A stretch of 64,000 nt of DNA from Melastoma dodecandrum (taxonomy: Eukaryota; Streptophyta; Magnoliopsida; Myrtales; Melastomataceae). The stretch's first letter is position 1, and each line of letters opens with the position of its first letter. The DNA is taken from NCBI GenBank assembly GCA_029817715.1, contig JARUPY010000142.1:124001-188000 (forward strand). Reading direction: 5' to 3'. This document shows, piece after piece, positions 1 through 10,176 of this stretch. The position numbers were made by a program, and so were the translations under genes. The notes under the pieces are model-generated. The model saw nothing but the letters and a program-made list of their open reading frames with translations, was not told where the DNA came from and searched no databases.

Positions 1-740
1 TTGTCTTTGTGTTTGGGCGTAGGCCTCTTTTGGAACGGGCTTGGGCTTGTTAATTTTTCGAAGAGGGAACAACAACCTCAAAATTCTCGTAGAAATTCTT
101 TTCACGGATTTTGGCTCGACATAGATGAAATATGCTACGAATTATGTCGGTTGCAGGAAGGGGAGACGATGTAACATAATTTCTCGATTAGTTCGAATTG
201 GGGTTTTTTTTTATTAAGATTATGAATTAGCAACTTGGACAAGACTAGCGAAAACTTCTTCCAAAATTATTGTTTGAGTTTGTTCTATGTTCATCCCACA
301 GTTTGACTTCACTTAGTATTGTCCCTCACTCTCATTTCATAACACGGTTGTTTTTTTGTTTTTATCTATATGAACATTCGAGTGTACGTGATTCCATTGA
401 TCATGGTGGTATTTCTGTCAATTTTCGAATTTACTCATGAAACTTACTAGGGGTGGAACATACATCCAAGGCGTAGAGTAATCCCCCTTTTTTCCATTCA
501 ATATTGAGTTACTCCTCACTGCTCTGATACACCTCTCTACTCAAAAAGACAACTTTTTTTTTCATTCTTTTGTTGTATGCCCACTTCTCGCTCGTTGGTC
601 GAACATCCACGGTGATCGCTCAGATCATGTCACATATATCCCGGCAAGAACCAGAGCGCACAACAGTATCACAAAAACTTATTTCACCGCCCTTCCTTCA
701 AGGATCTTAGCCACGGAGTTCAGATTTTGTCGAAGCGGGT
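1..740. other. AT-rich sequence with no recognised gene
   Basis: Nothing here supports a gene, an RNA gene or element ends. The stretch is AT-rich with T-runs and becomes more GC-rich after about 590, just before the broken reading frame that starts at 741. It may be the 5' leader of that frame or of an old retroelement, but I cannot show this. Confidence 0.4.
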
Positions 741-1041
741 ATGGTTTCCGCACCCAACTCTCGCCTTCTTGCCAAGGTCAAGGGGTCCATCCTTTCTCAG
801 CAGGCAGCCCCACGCCGAGCGACCAGATCCACCCGTCCTCTACTCCAGCACCAGTCCTGCGCCCAGCCATTGGTTCTCGGTTTTTGTTCCCCCCGGCTCG
901 CCCATCCTGGAGTTGGCGACAAGCCCAGACGACTCAGCCGGCCTCCTTTATGTCCACCGCATCTGCCTTCCCCGTGCCACAGATCCGGTGCTCTTCAAGC
1001 CTTCCAATCTACCCCGCCCCGTAGCCAAAGAACGAGGAACC
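741..1041 (+). pseudogene. 5' part of an open frame split by a Copia insertion
   Basis: An open frame of about 100 codons begins with ATG at 741 and runs into the left end of the Sirevirus-like element at 1042. The encoded protein is rich in Arg, Ser, Pro and Gln and has no motif I recognise. The frame resumes in phase at 12172 on the far side of the element when one copy of the 5-bp target duplication is removed, so it was one frame before insertion. The composition would suit the N-terminus of a retroelement Gag, and an old Gypsy-type LTR fragment lies just downstream at 12550-13190, but this assignment is inference. It could also be a host exon. Confidence 0.45.
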
Positions 1042-3091
1042 TGTTGGATCGTTTATGTACACTAAGAGGGGGGTGAATTAGTGTTTATCACTTTTTCGCC
1101 CTTTCTCGGTGTAAGCGGAAGCGTACTGTATCACAGCAGAGCGTTTCTCAGAATGAGAATTACCTTACTGTAACTGTTACGATTTTGTCGAGTAGGTTTT
1201 CGTACGAGTGTTGCGCGATCGTAATGGACACAGTGATTTATAGTGGTTCGGCCTTAATTGACCTACGTCCACTTTCCACCAACAAGGTGATTCCACTATA
1301 TAAAATAATGGGTGCAAAAAGCCCTTGCACTAGGCGTATGTTCCTCTCACAAAGTGAGATTTAGAATCCCATTCAATAGATGATCACTCCTGGCAACGGT
1401 CAGCTCCTCACACAGTGGACGTCTTCTCGTTTCCAGCAGAATGATGCTTATCCTCAGCAGTTGGTAGCTCAATGGATTCCACACAGCTCGTTGTCGCTTA
1501 ATATAAACCTGACTTATCAAAGAGCACAGACAACGTTATGTTAGAGTATAAATCCTCGCAGATAACTCCTTACGGTGAAGAATGTATTCTCAGAGAGCAG
1601 CTCGTTTCTGTTTCACAGCGAAGGATTGCTTCAGCACTTGTTTGCTCAGAAGAGGATTTCCACACAGATCTTGTCTCTCCTTAAGATAAGCCTGCACTTG
1701 CTTAAGAGACAACCACAAAGTTGAACCACAAATATTACGAAGATAGGAACCACAAAGATCACAAAGAAAACCACAAAGCCACTTAGAAGGTATCCGTCCT
1801 ACACTCAGTTCGGACGTGCACGGTTACCACAGCCGTGACTCACTGCACTGCACACCCAGTGCCTAGGGTGGAATTTTCCGATCCGTTGGCTTCCACGCAA
1901 CCTGCTATACTAACCCTCTGTATCAGGCGTTCAAGGCTTCTGCACAGCACCCTTGTGCTCGGGAGGAACTCTTTCCACTCCGGCGGCGTTCTCAACTCCT
2001 GCTCTATCCTGCAGGCACGAGACTTCTGGCGCGCACCCGCAAGTGCGTGTCTAACTGCTCAAACTCCGTAGGCTCGAGACTTCCCTGCGAAAAGACACGA
2101 CAAGAACGGCTTCTTGCCGATGGGTCAACAACCGGTTACTGAATTCAGAGCAGGTATTCACTTAGCTTCCCTCAGACGATTCGCCGGCTGCTCGTTGAAC
2201 GCACCGAGGACACCCAGTCCCTCTCAGACGATTCAAGGGATCTGACCTCAGCCCCTTGACACTCTCACACGCAGCTTGCAAGAGAAAGAACCAGGAGACA
2301 CTTAGCACCTTCCGCTCTCCGTCGACGCACAAAGCTCACACAGACCACACAGACCACACAGATCACACAGACCACATAGATCACACAGACGCACAAAGGC
2401 ACTGTTTTCAGTCGTCTCTGGTCTGGTTATAAATGAGAAAGAGACACAGAATACGTCTAGGCAATTATGAAGATTTGTTGCCAAAACTGGCAGCGAGGAC
2501 ACAGCAACAGTCTGCTCAACGGCTCACTGTGCCATAGAAGGAAAATCTCAACGGTAATTTCCTTAACATATATTAATCAGATAATTGATTTCCAAACATA
2601 ATTATCTGATCATAATCTTATCTTAATAATTACGATTAGCAAAGATATTCAATCTGATAATATCTCCTACTACAGCGTATCGTTGCTGTAGAATATCAGA
2701 AAGATATTTTGTTTCCAAAAGTAAAACTTGGAAAGCTAATCTTAATATATTTAGTTGCCTAAGTACCTAAGATAAGGTCATAAGGTTACATTAAACGAAC
2801 CTAGACGTTTAGACAAATAATCTGAAATAGATTAAAATAAATCTTAAAATAAATCGTGGTTATTAAAAATATGTTTCCATATTTTCAATGTACATGCGTA
2901 AAATCACAGTAACAGTTTACTGTAACGCAGCAATATATAACTGCTACTAGCTGTGGTTTAGCAACGTATTGCTCAAGCTCATCACTAAGAATGAACACAT
3001 AACTTGTGAAACATTAATACTGACCACCAGTAACATGTCGCTTACCACCAGTAACATGTCACTTAAGTTCATCATCAAAACCAGGTCAACA
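1042..3091 (-). repeat. 3' LTR of the Sirevirus-like element
   Basis: This 2,050-bp LTR is nearly identical to 10177-12166 over its whole length, with scattered substitutions and a few indels. It has about 30 bp near 2660-2700 that the other LTR lacks and a longer CACAGACCA-type microsatellite around 2335-2400. It also has one more copy of a short unit containing CCAGTAACATGT near 3030-3060. By eye the substitution level is about 1-2 %, which implies a fairly recent insertion. Confidence 0.95.
2335..2400. repeat. CACAGACCA-type microsatellite in the LTR
   Basis: About seven imperfect copies of a 9-10-bp unit (CACACAGAC, CACACAGAT and variants) lie here. The matching tract in the other LTR (11474-11525) has fewer copies, and the reverse-complement tract GTGGTCTGA occurs in the solo LTR at about 51541-51585. 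Copy number therefore varies between LTRs of the family. Confidence 0.8.
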
Positions 3092-3105
3092 TTCTCCCCC
3101 TTTTT
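3092..3105 (-). promoter_or_regulatory. Polypurine tract of the Sirevirus-like element
   Basis: On the minus strand the tract AAAAAGGGGGAGAA lies directly against the TGTTGACC start of the 3' LTR. This is where plus-strand DNA synthesis is primed during reverse transcription. Confidence 0.9.
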
Positions 3106-3429
3106 GATGATGACAAAATATGTACTTAGGGATCGAGCTTGTATCAACTCCCCCTGAACTCAACTCCCCCTGAACTTATTCTTCTCCCCCTTTTTGTCAG
3201 ATCAAAAAGAAAAAAGAAAGAGGATAACAAAGGATAGTTTTATTACTAGGCAGCAAGAATATGCTAGCACCCAAAAGACAAAGTCAGCAGCCAACAGTTG
3301 CTGCGATGCATCAAAACAAAACAGTTATTAAACCAGTTCAGAATTAGAAGAGCATAGCTCATTCTAGAACAACAAAGCAGACACCTAAAGATAAAGGAGA
3401 GTAGCTCAATCCTAAACGGAGAGCATGAC

Positions 3430-5106
3430 TCAATCCTCAGCATTATCAAGCAAGGTCTGGACCATATTTTCCAGGCGGGTCAGTCTCTCAGCAAATCCAT
3501 CCAGCCTCTCAAGAATGGAGCGCCTGGTGTAGCTTAATTCCTCACAGAGGACTTTCTGAAGCTTGGAAGAAGAAGAGGACTCATCCTTGGATGAAGAAGC
3601 CGCCTTCTCACGTTCAACATAGCGTTGCTTGCCAAGTGCAGCTGTGGTCTTGCCACGGACAGAAGCAGCGATCTGTCGCTTTGTTGGTTTCTTGACAAAA
3701 ACACCATCCACATACTGGTAGCCCATACTCGCTACAGAGTTAGCTCCAATAACCTGAGTAGTCCAGGTGTCCATTTGATTTACAGGAACAATCTGCTCCC
3801 CATAGAACTGCAGCAATGCAGTGATAACATGTGCAAATGGAAGTGCCCTGTTCTCGTCCTGAACACAAGATGCCATATGGCCAAATATCACACTTCCCAA
3901 GTTCACAGGAATACCTCTTTTAAGATGAACCATCAGATTCCAATCTCTTGGCATGACAGTATCGATGCTGCCAATTCGAGGGGCCAAGCAAGACATTACT
4001 GCCTTGTGAAACATCCGGTTGCTGAAACTCAGCCCGGTGTTCTGCAGCTATCCGCTGCCAGCAACCACCTCTCCATCGTTGATGGTCTGATAAGCTTCCA
4101 GCTTTCCTTCACCGATCACCCTCAGGTTGTTAACAAGATCAGATTTAAAGAGGCGGTAGACATCAAACACAGAGAAAACAAAGGTTTTCTCATCTACCAA
4201 CACCTTGATGAATTTAATGAGAGAATCTTCCTTATGAAAGGTAATATTGGCATAGAATTCCTTGACCTTTGAGATGGAACTGATGCCATCATACTCACAA
4301 AAGGATCGCCAGGTCAACCTTTCAAACATCTCAGCAAAGCAGAGCTCATGTTGAGTAAACCAGTCAAAGTCTACACGCTTGCATGCAGCAATATTGCGCT
4401 TGGTCATGTTTCTATTTGGCATAGTATCATCAGCAAGAATCCGATTTAACTCAGCAAGAGAAACATACTGATCAACCGCAGGAATAAAAACAGAGGAATC
4501 TGCATTTCTCACTTTCTTGTGAATAGGAGAGCCAGAATGCATACCATCCTTTATACCAGCAAAAGGTCGCTTCATCCTGGTGCGAGAGCCAACACCAAGA
4601 GAAGAGCGAATCGGAGGATTCTGAACAGAGCCGATCACCTCCACATTCTCATCCTCGTCAGGAGTCTCTTCAGCCAAAGAGTCCTGTTCATCAGCGCTCT
4701 GGAAATCCTCAGGATCCTCAGCGCTTTTCTTGCCTTTTTCGGCTTGAGTCTCCTCATCAGAAGCAGGGGAGTGTGCTGCTTTGGGAGACGCAGAAGTGGA
4801 CTTGGTAACCGCCTCCGGTGGAGCGGTTTCCTCCTCAACAACGAGGGTTTTCTCCGTAGCACCCTCAGGTTCGCCAAAGGTGGTGGCATCACCAGTCGAA
4901 GCCACATTGTCCTTGGCAGGAACCGGAGCAGGTGTCTCCTTGGTCTCAGTGACCACCGGAGCAGGGGTTTGCATCATCGATGGCTCCCCCTCAGTAACTG
5001 ACGGAGGCGCCACAACAGGTAGTTGCTGGGCAGAAGCAGCCACAGCCTGTGACCGTTTCTGGGGAGTTCCCTTGCCCTTTCCAGATTTCGCAGATTTGGG
5101 TGCCAT
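3430..5106 (-). pseudogene. Envelope-like / plant transposon-domain 3' ORF, one in-frame stop
   Basis: Downstream of pol and on the same strand, a frame begins with ATG at 5106 and runs to 3430, about 558 codons, broken by a single TAG at 4048-4050. The N-terminal 200 residues are a low-complexity Ala/Glu/Pro/Lys-rich region starting MAPKSAKSGKGKG. The middle is a globular region with an EMFERLTWRSFCEYDG stretch and a REFYANI-like motif (KEFYANIT). It resembles the putative plant transposon protein domain found in Sirevirus 3' ORFs. The C-terminus after the stop has a Ser-rich patch followed by a leucine/arginine heptad-like helix. The function in this family is unknown; older work called it envelope-like. 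No signal peptide or convincing membrane segment is visible. Removing the stop would give one continuous frame, so this is a lightly damaged copy. Confidence 0.8.
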
Positions 5107-5337
5107 TTTTGGAGGAGAAATGGAGAAGAAGGAAGAGGGTCGAGGTTGAAGAAGAAACGAGGGAAGTTAGGGATTTGAAAAGAAACTGTAGGAAGTTTCT
5201 TGGTTTTATAGAATATTTAAAAGATAAAGAAGGAAATAAAAGATATAGTTTTTTATTGGCACCCCATGAATGTTTCTGCATTATTTTTAGGAATTTTATA
5301 TTCCTATCGAGAATTTCTCAAGAATGATAATATCATC

Positions 5338-8300
5338 TTAGAGATTGAGATTACATATCCCTAATTCACTTCGTAAATATTCAAACTTCTCTTTGTCAAG
5401 TGGTTTAGTAAGGATATCAGCAAGCTGTTGCTCAGTATTTACATACTGAATATCAACCTTACCGCTTTGTACATTATCACGTAGAAAATGGTGTCTCAAC
5501 TCAATATGCTTAGATCTTGAGTGATAGACAGGATTTCGTGATAAATTAATTGCACTTGTGTTATCACACATTATTGGAATTGAATCAAAATGAAGATCAT
5601 AATCTTCGAGTTGTTGTCGCATCCATAGTAACTGCGCACAGCAACTAGCTGCTGATACGTATTCAGCCTCAGCTGTGGATAAAGCGACAGTTGTCTGCTT
5701 CTTAGAGAACCAGGAAATAAGCATATTTCCCAATAGTTGGCAAGTACCAGACGTGCTTTTCCTATCAATACGACATCCAGCATAGTCAGCATCTGAATAT
5801 CCTCTAGGATCCAGCAACGATTCTCTTGGATACCACAGACCTAAGCTAACAGTTCCTGCGAGGTATCGAAAGATCCTCTTAACTGCAGCAAGGTGTGACT
5901 CTTTTGGAGCAGACTGATATCTAGCGCATAAGCATACGCTGAACATAATATCTGGTCGTGAAGCAGTAAGATATAGCAATGATCCTATCATACTTCTGTA
6001 TAGCTTGGAATCAATTTCCTTTCCACTTTCGTCTTTATCAATTTTGGTATTACTACCAATTGGAGTTGACAAAGGTTTAGCATTCTCAAGATCAAATTTC
6101 TTGAGCAACTGTTTGCTGTACTTTTCTTGATGGATGAAAATTCCATCTTCCGTTTGTTTAATTTGAAGTCCGAGGAAGAAAGTAAGTTCTCCCATGAGAC
6201 TCATTTCAAATTCTCCTTTCATTAGATTAGAGAATTCATTACATAATTTTTTATTAGTTGAACCAAATATAATGTCGTCGACATATATTTGAGCAACTAA
6301 AAGATCAACATCCTGTTTCTTAAGAAACAATGTTGTATCAATTTTTCCACGCCTATATCCCTTTGCTATAAGAAAGGAACTAAGCTTTTCGTACCATGCT
6401 CGGAGCTTGCTTAAGCCCATACAAAGCTTTAGAGAGCTTATAAACATGATTACGATGCTTTGGATCGGTGAATCCAGGAGGTTGTTCAACATAGACTTCC
6501 TCTTTTATATCACCATTTAGGAATGCACTTTTCACATCCATTTGAAATAACTTAAAGTTATTATAGCAAGCATACGCTAGGAGTAAGCGTATTGCTTCTA
6601 GACGCGCCACTGGGGCGAACGTTTCATCATAATCGATGCCTTCTTCTTGTGAGTAACCTTTTGCTACAAGTCTAGCTTTGTTTCTTACAACATTTCCAGA
6701 CTCATCAAGTTTATTTCGATAAACCCATTTTGTTCCAATAATGGAACGATCATTGGGTCTAGGTACTAAACTCCAAACTTTGTTTCTCTCAAATTGGTTC
6801 AATTCCTCTTGCATAGCAAGAATCCAATTAGGATCATCAAGCGCATCATCAATGCCTTGAGGTTCATCTTGAGAGATAAAAGCAGAGTGTTCACAGTACA
6901 AACTTGCTGTATTGCGGGTTCGCACTCCTGTGTGCAAAGAACCTATTACTTGATCAATAGGATGTCTTTTCCTGTATCACGAAGGAACCCGATTCTCAAT
7001 TTGAATATCCTGGAAATCACCAGAAGCATTTTCAGTGTGTGCAGCAGGCACTTGCTGTACATCTGCTACAGTGTTTTCGTTCGGATTATTGTCAGCAATC
7101 ATTTGCTGGGAGGTTTCATTTGATGTTGTTGTTGAGGATTGTGCTACTGCTTCCACAGCAACTTCCTCCTGTGTAGGAGAGTCATCAATTTTAACATTGA
7201 TAGACTCTTCAACAGTTAGAGTTCTTTTATTAAAAACTCTATATGCTTTGCTCGTTAGGGAGTATCCTAAGAATATGCCCTCATCAGATCGAGCATCAAA
7301 CTTTCCGACACCATCTTTAATGGGTCTCAAGATATAACAATTACTTCCAAATGGATGAAAGTATGAGATATTAGGCTTTCTGCCTTTATGTAACTCATAA
7401 GGCGTTTTACCTAAAGAGTGCCTCAAATGAATACGATTTGAGATGTAGCATGCTGTACTTACAGCTTCAGCCCAAAGATTTTTAGCAACCTCACTTTCCA
7501 GCAACATAGTTCTCGCCATGTCTTGTAAGGTTCGATTCTTTCGCTCTACAACTCCATTTTGCTGTGGAGTATATGGAGCAGAGAAATTATGGTTTATACC
7601 ATATTCTTCACAAAAAGAAGTAAAGTCATGGTTTTCAAATTCGGTGTCATGATCCGTTCTTATGCTTCTTAGAGAAACACCTTTCTCATTTTGAAGTTGT
7701 TTGACTAAAGTTTCAAAGATTGCAAACGCATCACTTTTGTGAGCTAAGAATTTAACCCAAGTGAATCTGGAAAAGTCATCTACCACAACTAATCCATAAC
7801 GTTTACCTCCAAGACTTTGAGTCCTTGTTGGACCAAATAAGTCCATATGAAGTAAATCAAGCGGAGCTTTGCTTGAAATCATATTTTTACTTTTAAAGGA
7901 TACCTTTGTTTGTTTGCCAATAGAACAAGCTTTGCAAACCTGATCATTGTCAAACTTGATTTTAGGCAATCCCTTAATGATGTCCTTTTTGACAAGTTTG
8001 GACAGCAAGTCGTAGTTAGCATGTCCCAACTTTATATGCCACAGAGTAGCTTCGTCCTTAACAGACAAGAGACAATTTTCTCCAGCGGAGATGTTCTTAA
8101 AGGACAGGATATAGATGTTTTTCTTGCGTTCACCAACGAAGCAAGTGACACCATCCCGTGAAACGTTACATGTTCTCTCATTGAAAGAAACATTGTAACC
8201 TTTATCGCACAATTGGCTGATACTAATCAAATTATGTTGGAGGCCTTTAACATAAAGAACTCCTTCAATGGTTAGGGAGTTAGAACAGCAAATGGTTCCT

Positions 8301-8476
8301 GTTCCTTTAACCATCCCTTTTCCATTATCACCAAAAGTGACAGCACCACCATCCTGGAAAACCAGTGTGGAGAATAAGGAGACATCTCCTGACATATGCC
8401 TCGAACAGCCACTATCCAAGTACCATACATGGTCCTTAGTGATGGACTTGAAGCATTCTTGAAATAGAGAAAGAAT
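5338..8476 (-). pseudogene. Copia pol (protease, integrase, RT, RNase H), broken
   Basis: The polyprotein follows gag in the same frame after one TAA (8477-8479). The aspartic protease motif DSGCSRHM lies at 8405-8416 and beyond. It is followed by the GAG-pre-integrase region and an integrase core with DLFGP, VDDFSRFTW and PQQNGVVERKNRT blocks. A second in-frame stop (TGA, 6977-6979) separates integrase from RT. RT contains the Copia signature KWVYRNK and GLKQAP, then a frameshift near 6395, then YVDD at 6274-6285. RNase H ends with the typical SRSKHIELRHHFLRD block, and the frame stops at 5338. Integrase before RT defines Ty1/Copia. With two stops and a frameshift this copy cannot make a full Pol without recoding. 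Confidence 0.9.
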
Positions 8477-10000
8477 TTAAGTAAGTCGTTGCTTCCATTT
8501 AACAATAGAACCATCAACTTTAGAAGTAATGCCAAGCATGTCATTTCGCCGCACATGGCAATTTTTAATGAAATGATCCGGCTTTCTACAATAGTAACAA
8601 AGCCTAGGTAACCTTTGAATAATAAAATGAGATTCGCCATTCCTAACATGAGGGGGAACATATTTCCCATGTCGTGAATGTTTCTCATTTCCAGAATCAT
8701 GCTTCTCATGCATACATAATTCTGTTTTGTTGTTTACAGCATCAAGTTGCTGTTCCAACTCCTCAATCATTAATTTGGATTGAGAAAGTTTCTTTGTCGC
8801 TTTCTTAGCCTTTGCTGATAACTCTTCCTTTAGAGAATCGTTCTCAGCACTCAAGAATTTATTCTCCTTCTTAAGAGCCTTATTGTTTGCGGACAAAGAC
8901 TCAATTTTATCATAAAGTTCGGAGAAAAGATTCTCAATATCTTCAGCAGACAGATCAGAAGGTGAGAAAGCATTTACCTTCTCAGTGTCAGCATCAGTTT
9001 GCGCCATATAGCAGATGTTTGCTGTTTCGTCATCCTGATCTGATTCTTCATCACTATCACTCCAAGATGCCATCATGGCATTTTTCTTGTATTTTGAAGA
9101 TTTGCCCTTCTCATTCAAAAGTGGGCAATCTGGTCGCATATGACCAGGTTTGTTGCACTCATAGCATACACCACTTTTACTTTGGTGTGGTTTAGTATTC
9201 TTCTTTTTAATATCTCGCTTTCCCTTAAAGCGATTTTTGCGAAGATATCTTTTGAATTTCTTTGCCATCAAGGAAACTTCATCCTCAGAATCAGATGAAT
9301 ATTCATCCTCGGATTCATCGGACATTTCGGTACTTCCCTTGAATGCAACAGCATTGATCTTCTTATCGTCAGCAACCTTGTTCTCATTTTCGTAAGCAAC
9401 GAGAGAACCAAGCAACTGTTGAAGACTTAAGTTTGTCAAATCTTTAGCTTCTTCAATTGCCGTCTTCTTGGCTTCCCAAGTTTTAGGCAATGAGCGAAGT
9501 ATCTTTCTGACCAACTCAGAATTAGAAATTGTTTTGCCAAGTGATTCCATGGCATTAGTAATTTCGGTGAGTCTATCAAACATTTGATTTATTGACTCAT
9601 CCTTTTTCATCTTGAATGCTTCGTATTGAGTTACTAAAGCATTTATTTTGGACTCCTTGACTTGTTCTGTTCCTTCATAGATCAAAGCAAGTCTATCCCA
9701 CATTTCTTTCGCTGTCTTACAAGTAGAGACGCGATTGAACTCATTTCCAGCAAGAGCACACACTAAGTAGTGCTTTGCTTTAGTGTTCAGCGAGATAATT
9801 CTCTTTCTTTCAAATTCATGTCGAGAGTCGCTGGGATTTGATGGAGGAATTACAAGATCTCCTTCCATTATAAGCTGCCAGCAATCGGCATCTTTTGCTC
9901 CTATGAACAACTCCATTCTCATTTTCCAATATGAGAAGTGTTGTCCTGCAAAGAGTGGTGGACGTTCGGTCGAATGACCATCGGTCAAGAGCATTGACAT
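8477..10000 (-). CDS. gag: Copia Gag with coiled coil and two zinc knuckles
   Basis: This is an intact 507-codon frame. The N-terminal 200 residues have the Copia Gag (UBN2/DUF4219-type) pattern FAGQHFSYWKMRMELFI, EMWDRLALIYEGT and LPKTWEAKKTAIEEA. A basic and acidic linker leads to a CX2CX4HX4C knuckle (CYECNKPGHMRPDC, 9125-9166). A strongly heptad-like coiled coil follows (about residues 350-420), then a second knuckle CYYCRKPDHFIKNC (8558-8599). Gag packages element RNA into virus-like particles in the cytoplasm. The coiled coil and double knuckle fit the Sirevirus lineage. The stop at 8477-8479 is in frame with pol, so pol could be reached only by readthrough or another recoding event; whether it is natural or a mutation cannot be decided here. 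ATG at 10000 is 177 bp inside the 5' LTR edge. Confidence 0.9.
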   Translation of the reverse strand: MSMLLTDGHSTERPPLFAGQHFSYWKMRMELFIGAKDADCWQLIMEGDLVIPPSNPSDSRHEFERKRIISLNTKAKHYLVCALAGNEFNRVSTCKTAKEMWDRLALIYEGTEQVKESKINALVTQYEAFKMKKDESINQMFDRLTEITNAMESLGKTISNSELVRKILRSLPKTWEAKKTAIEEAKDLTNLSLQQLLGSLVAYENENKVADDKKINAVAFKGSTEMSDESEDEYSSDSEDEVSLMAKKFKRYLRKNRFKGKRDIKKKNTKPHQSKSGVCYECNKPGHMRPDCPLLNEKGKSSKYKKNAMMASWSDSDEESDQDDETANICYMAQTDADTEKVNAFSPSDLSAEDIENLFSELYDKIESLSANNKALKKENKFLSAENDSLKEELSAKAKKATKKLSQSKLMIEELEQQLDAVNNKTELCMHEKHDSGNEKHSRHGKYVPPHVRNGESHFIIQRLPRLCYYCRKPDHFIKNCHVRRNDMLGITSKVDGSIVKWKQRLT

Positions 10001-10162
10001 TCTGTTCAGTACTCAGCAGCACCTTACTGTGCTTTAATGTAAGACTTTCAGCAACAAGCTGTTTGATTCAGCAACGAGCTGTTTTGGTTCAGCAACAAGC
10101 TGTTTTGATTCAGCAACAGAGTTCTGTACTAGCAATCACACAGAAAGCTTTCCAGCAAACCC

Positions 10163-10174
10163 GCTCTGATACCA
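10163..10174 (-). other. Primer-binding site (initiator tRNA-Met)
   Basis: On the minus strand TGGTATCAGAGC lies 2 bp after the end of the 5' LTR. This is the complement of the 3' end of plant initiator tRNA-Met, the usual primer of Copia elements. Confidence 0.95.
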
Positions 10175-10176
10175 AT

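Noticed and set aside
3625..4272. A 215-codon plus-strand frame
   Set aside because: It lies antisense to the retrotransposon's 3' ORF and has no independent features.
5049..5327. Overlapping plus-strand frames near the start of the envelope-like ORF
   Set aside because: They are shadow frames of a purine-rich leader and have no recognisable protein pattern.
10163..10174. tRNA gene fragment
   Set aside because: The match to the end of initiator tRNA-Met is only the primer-binding site; no cloverleaf surrounds it.
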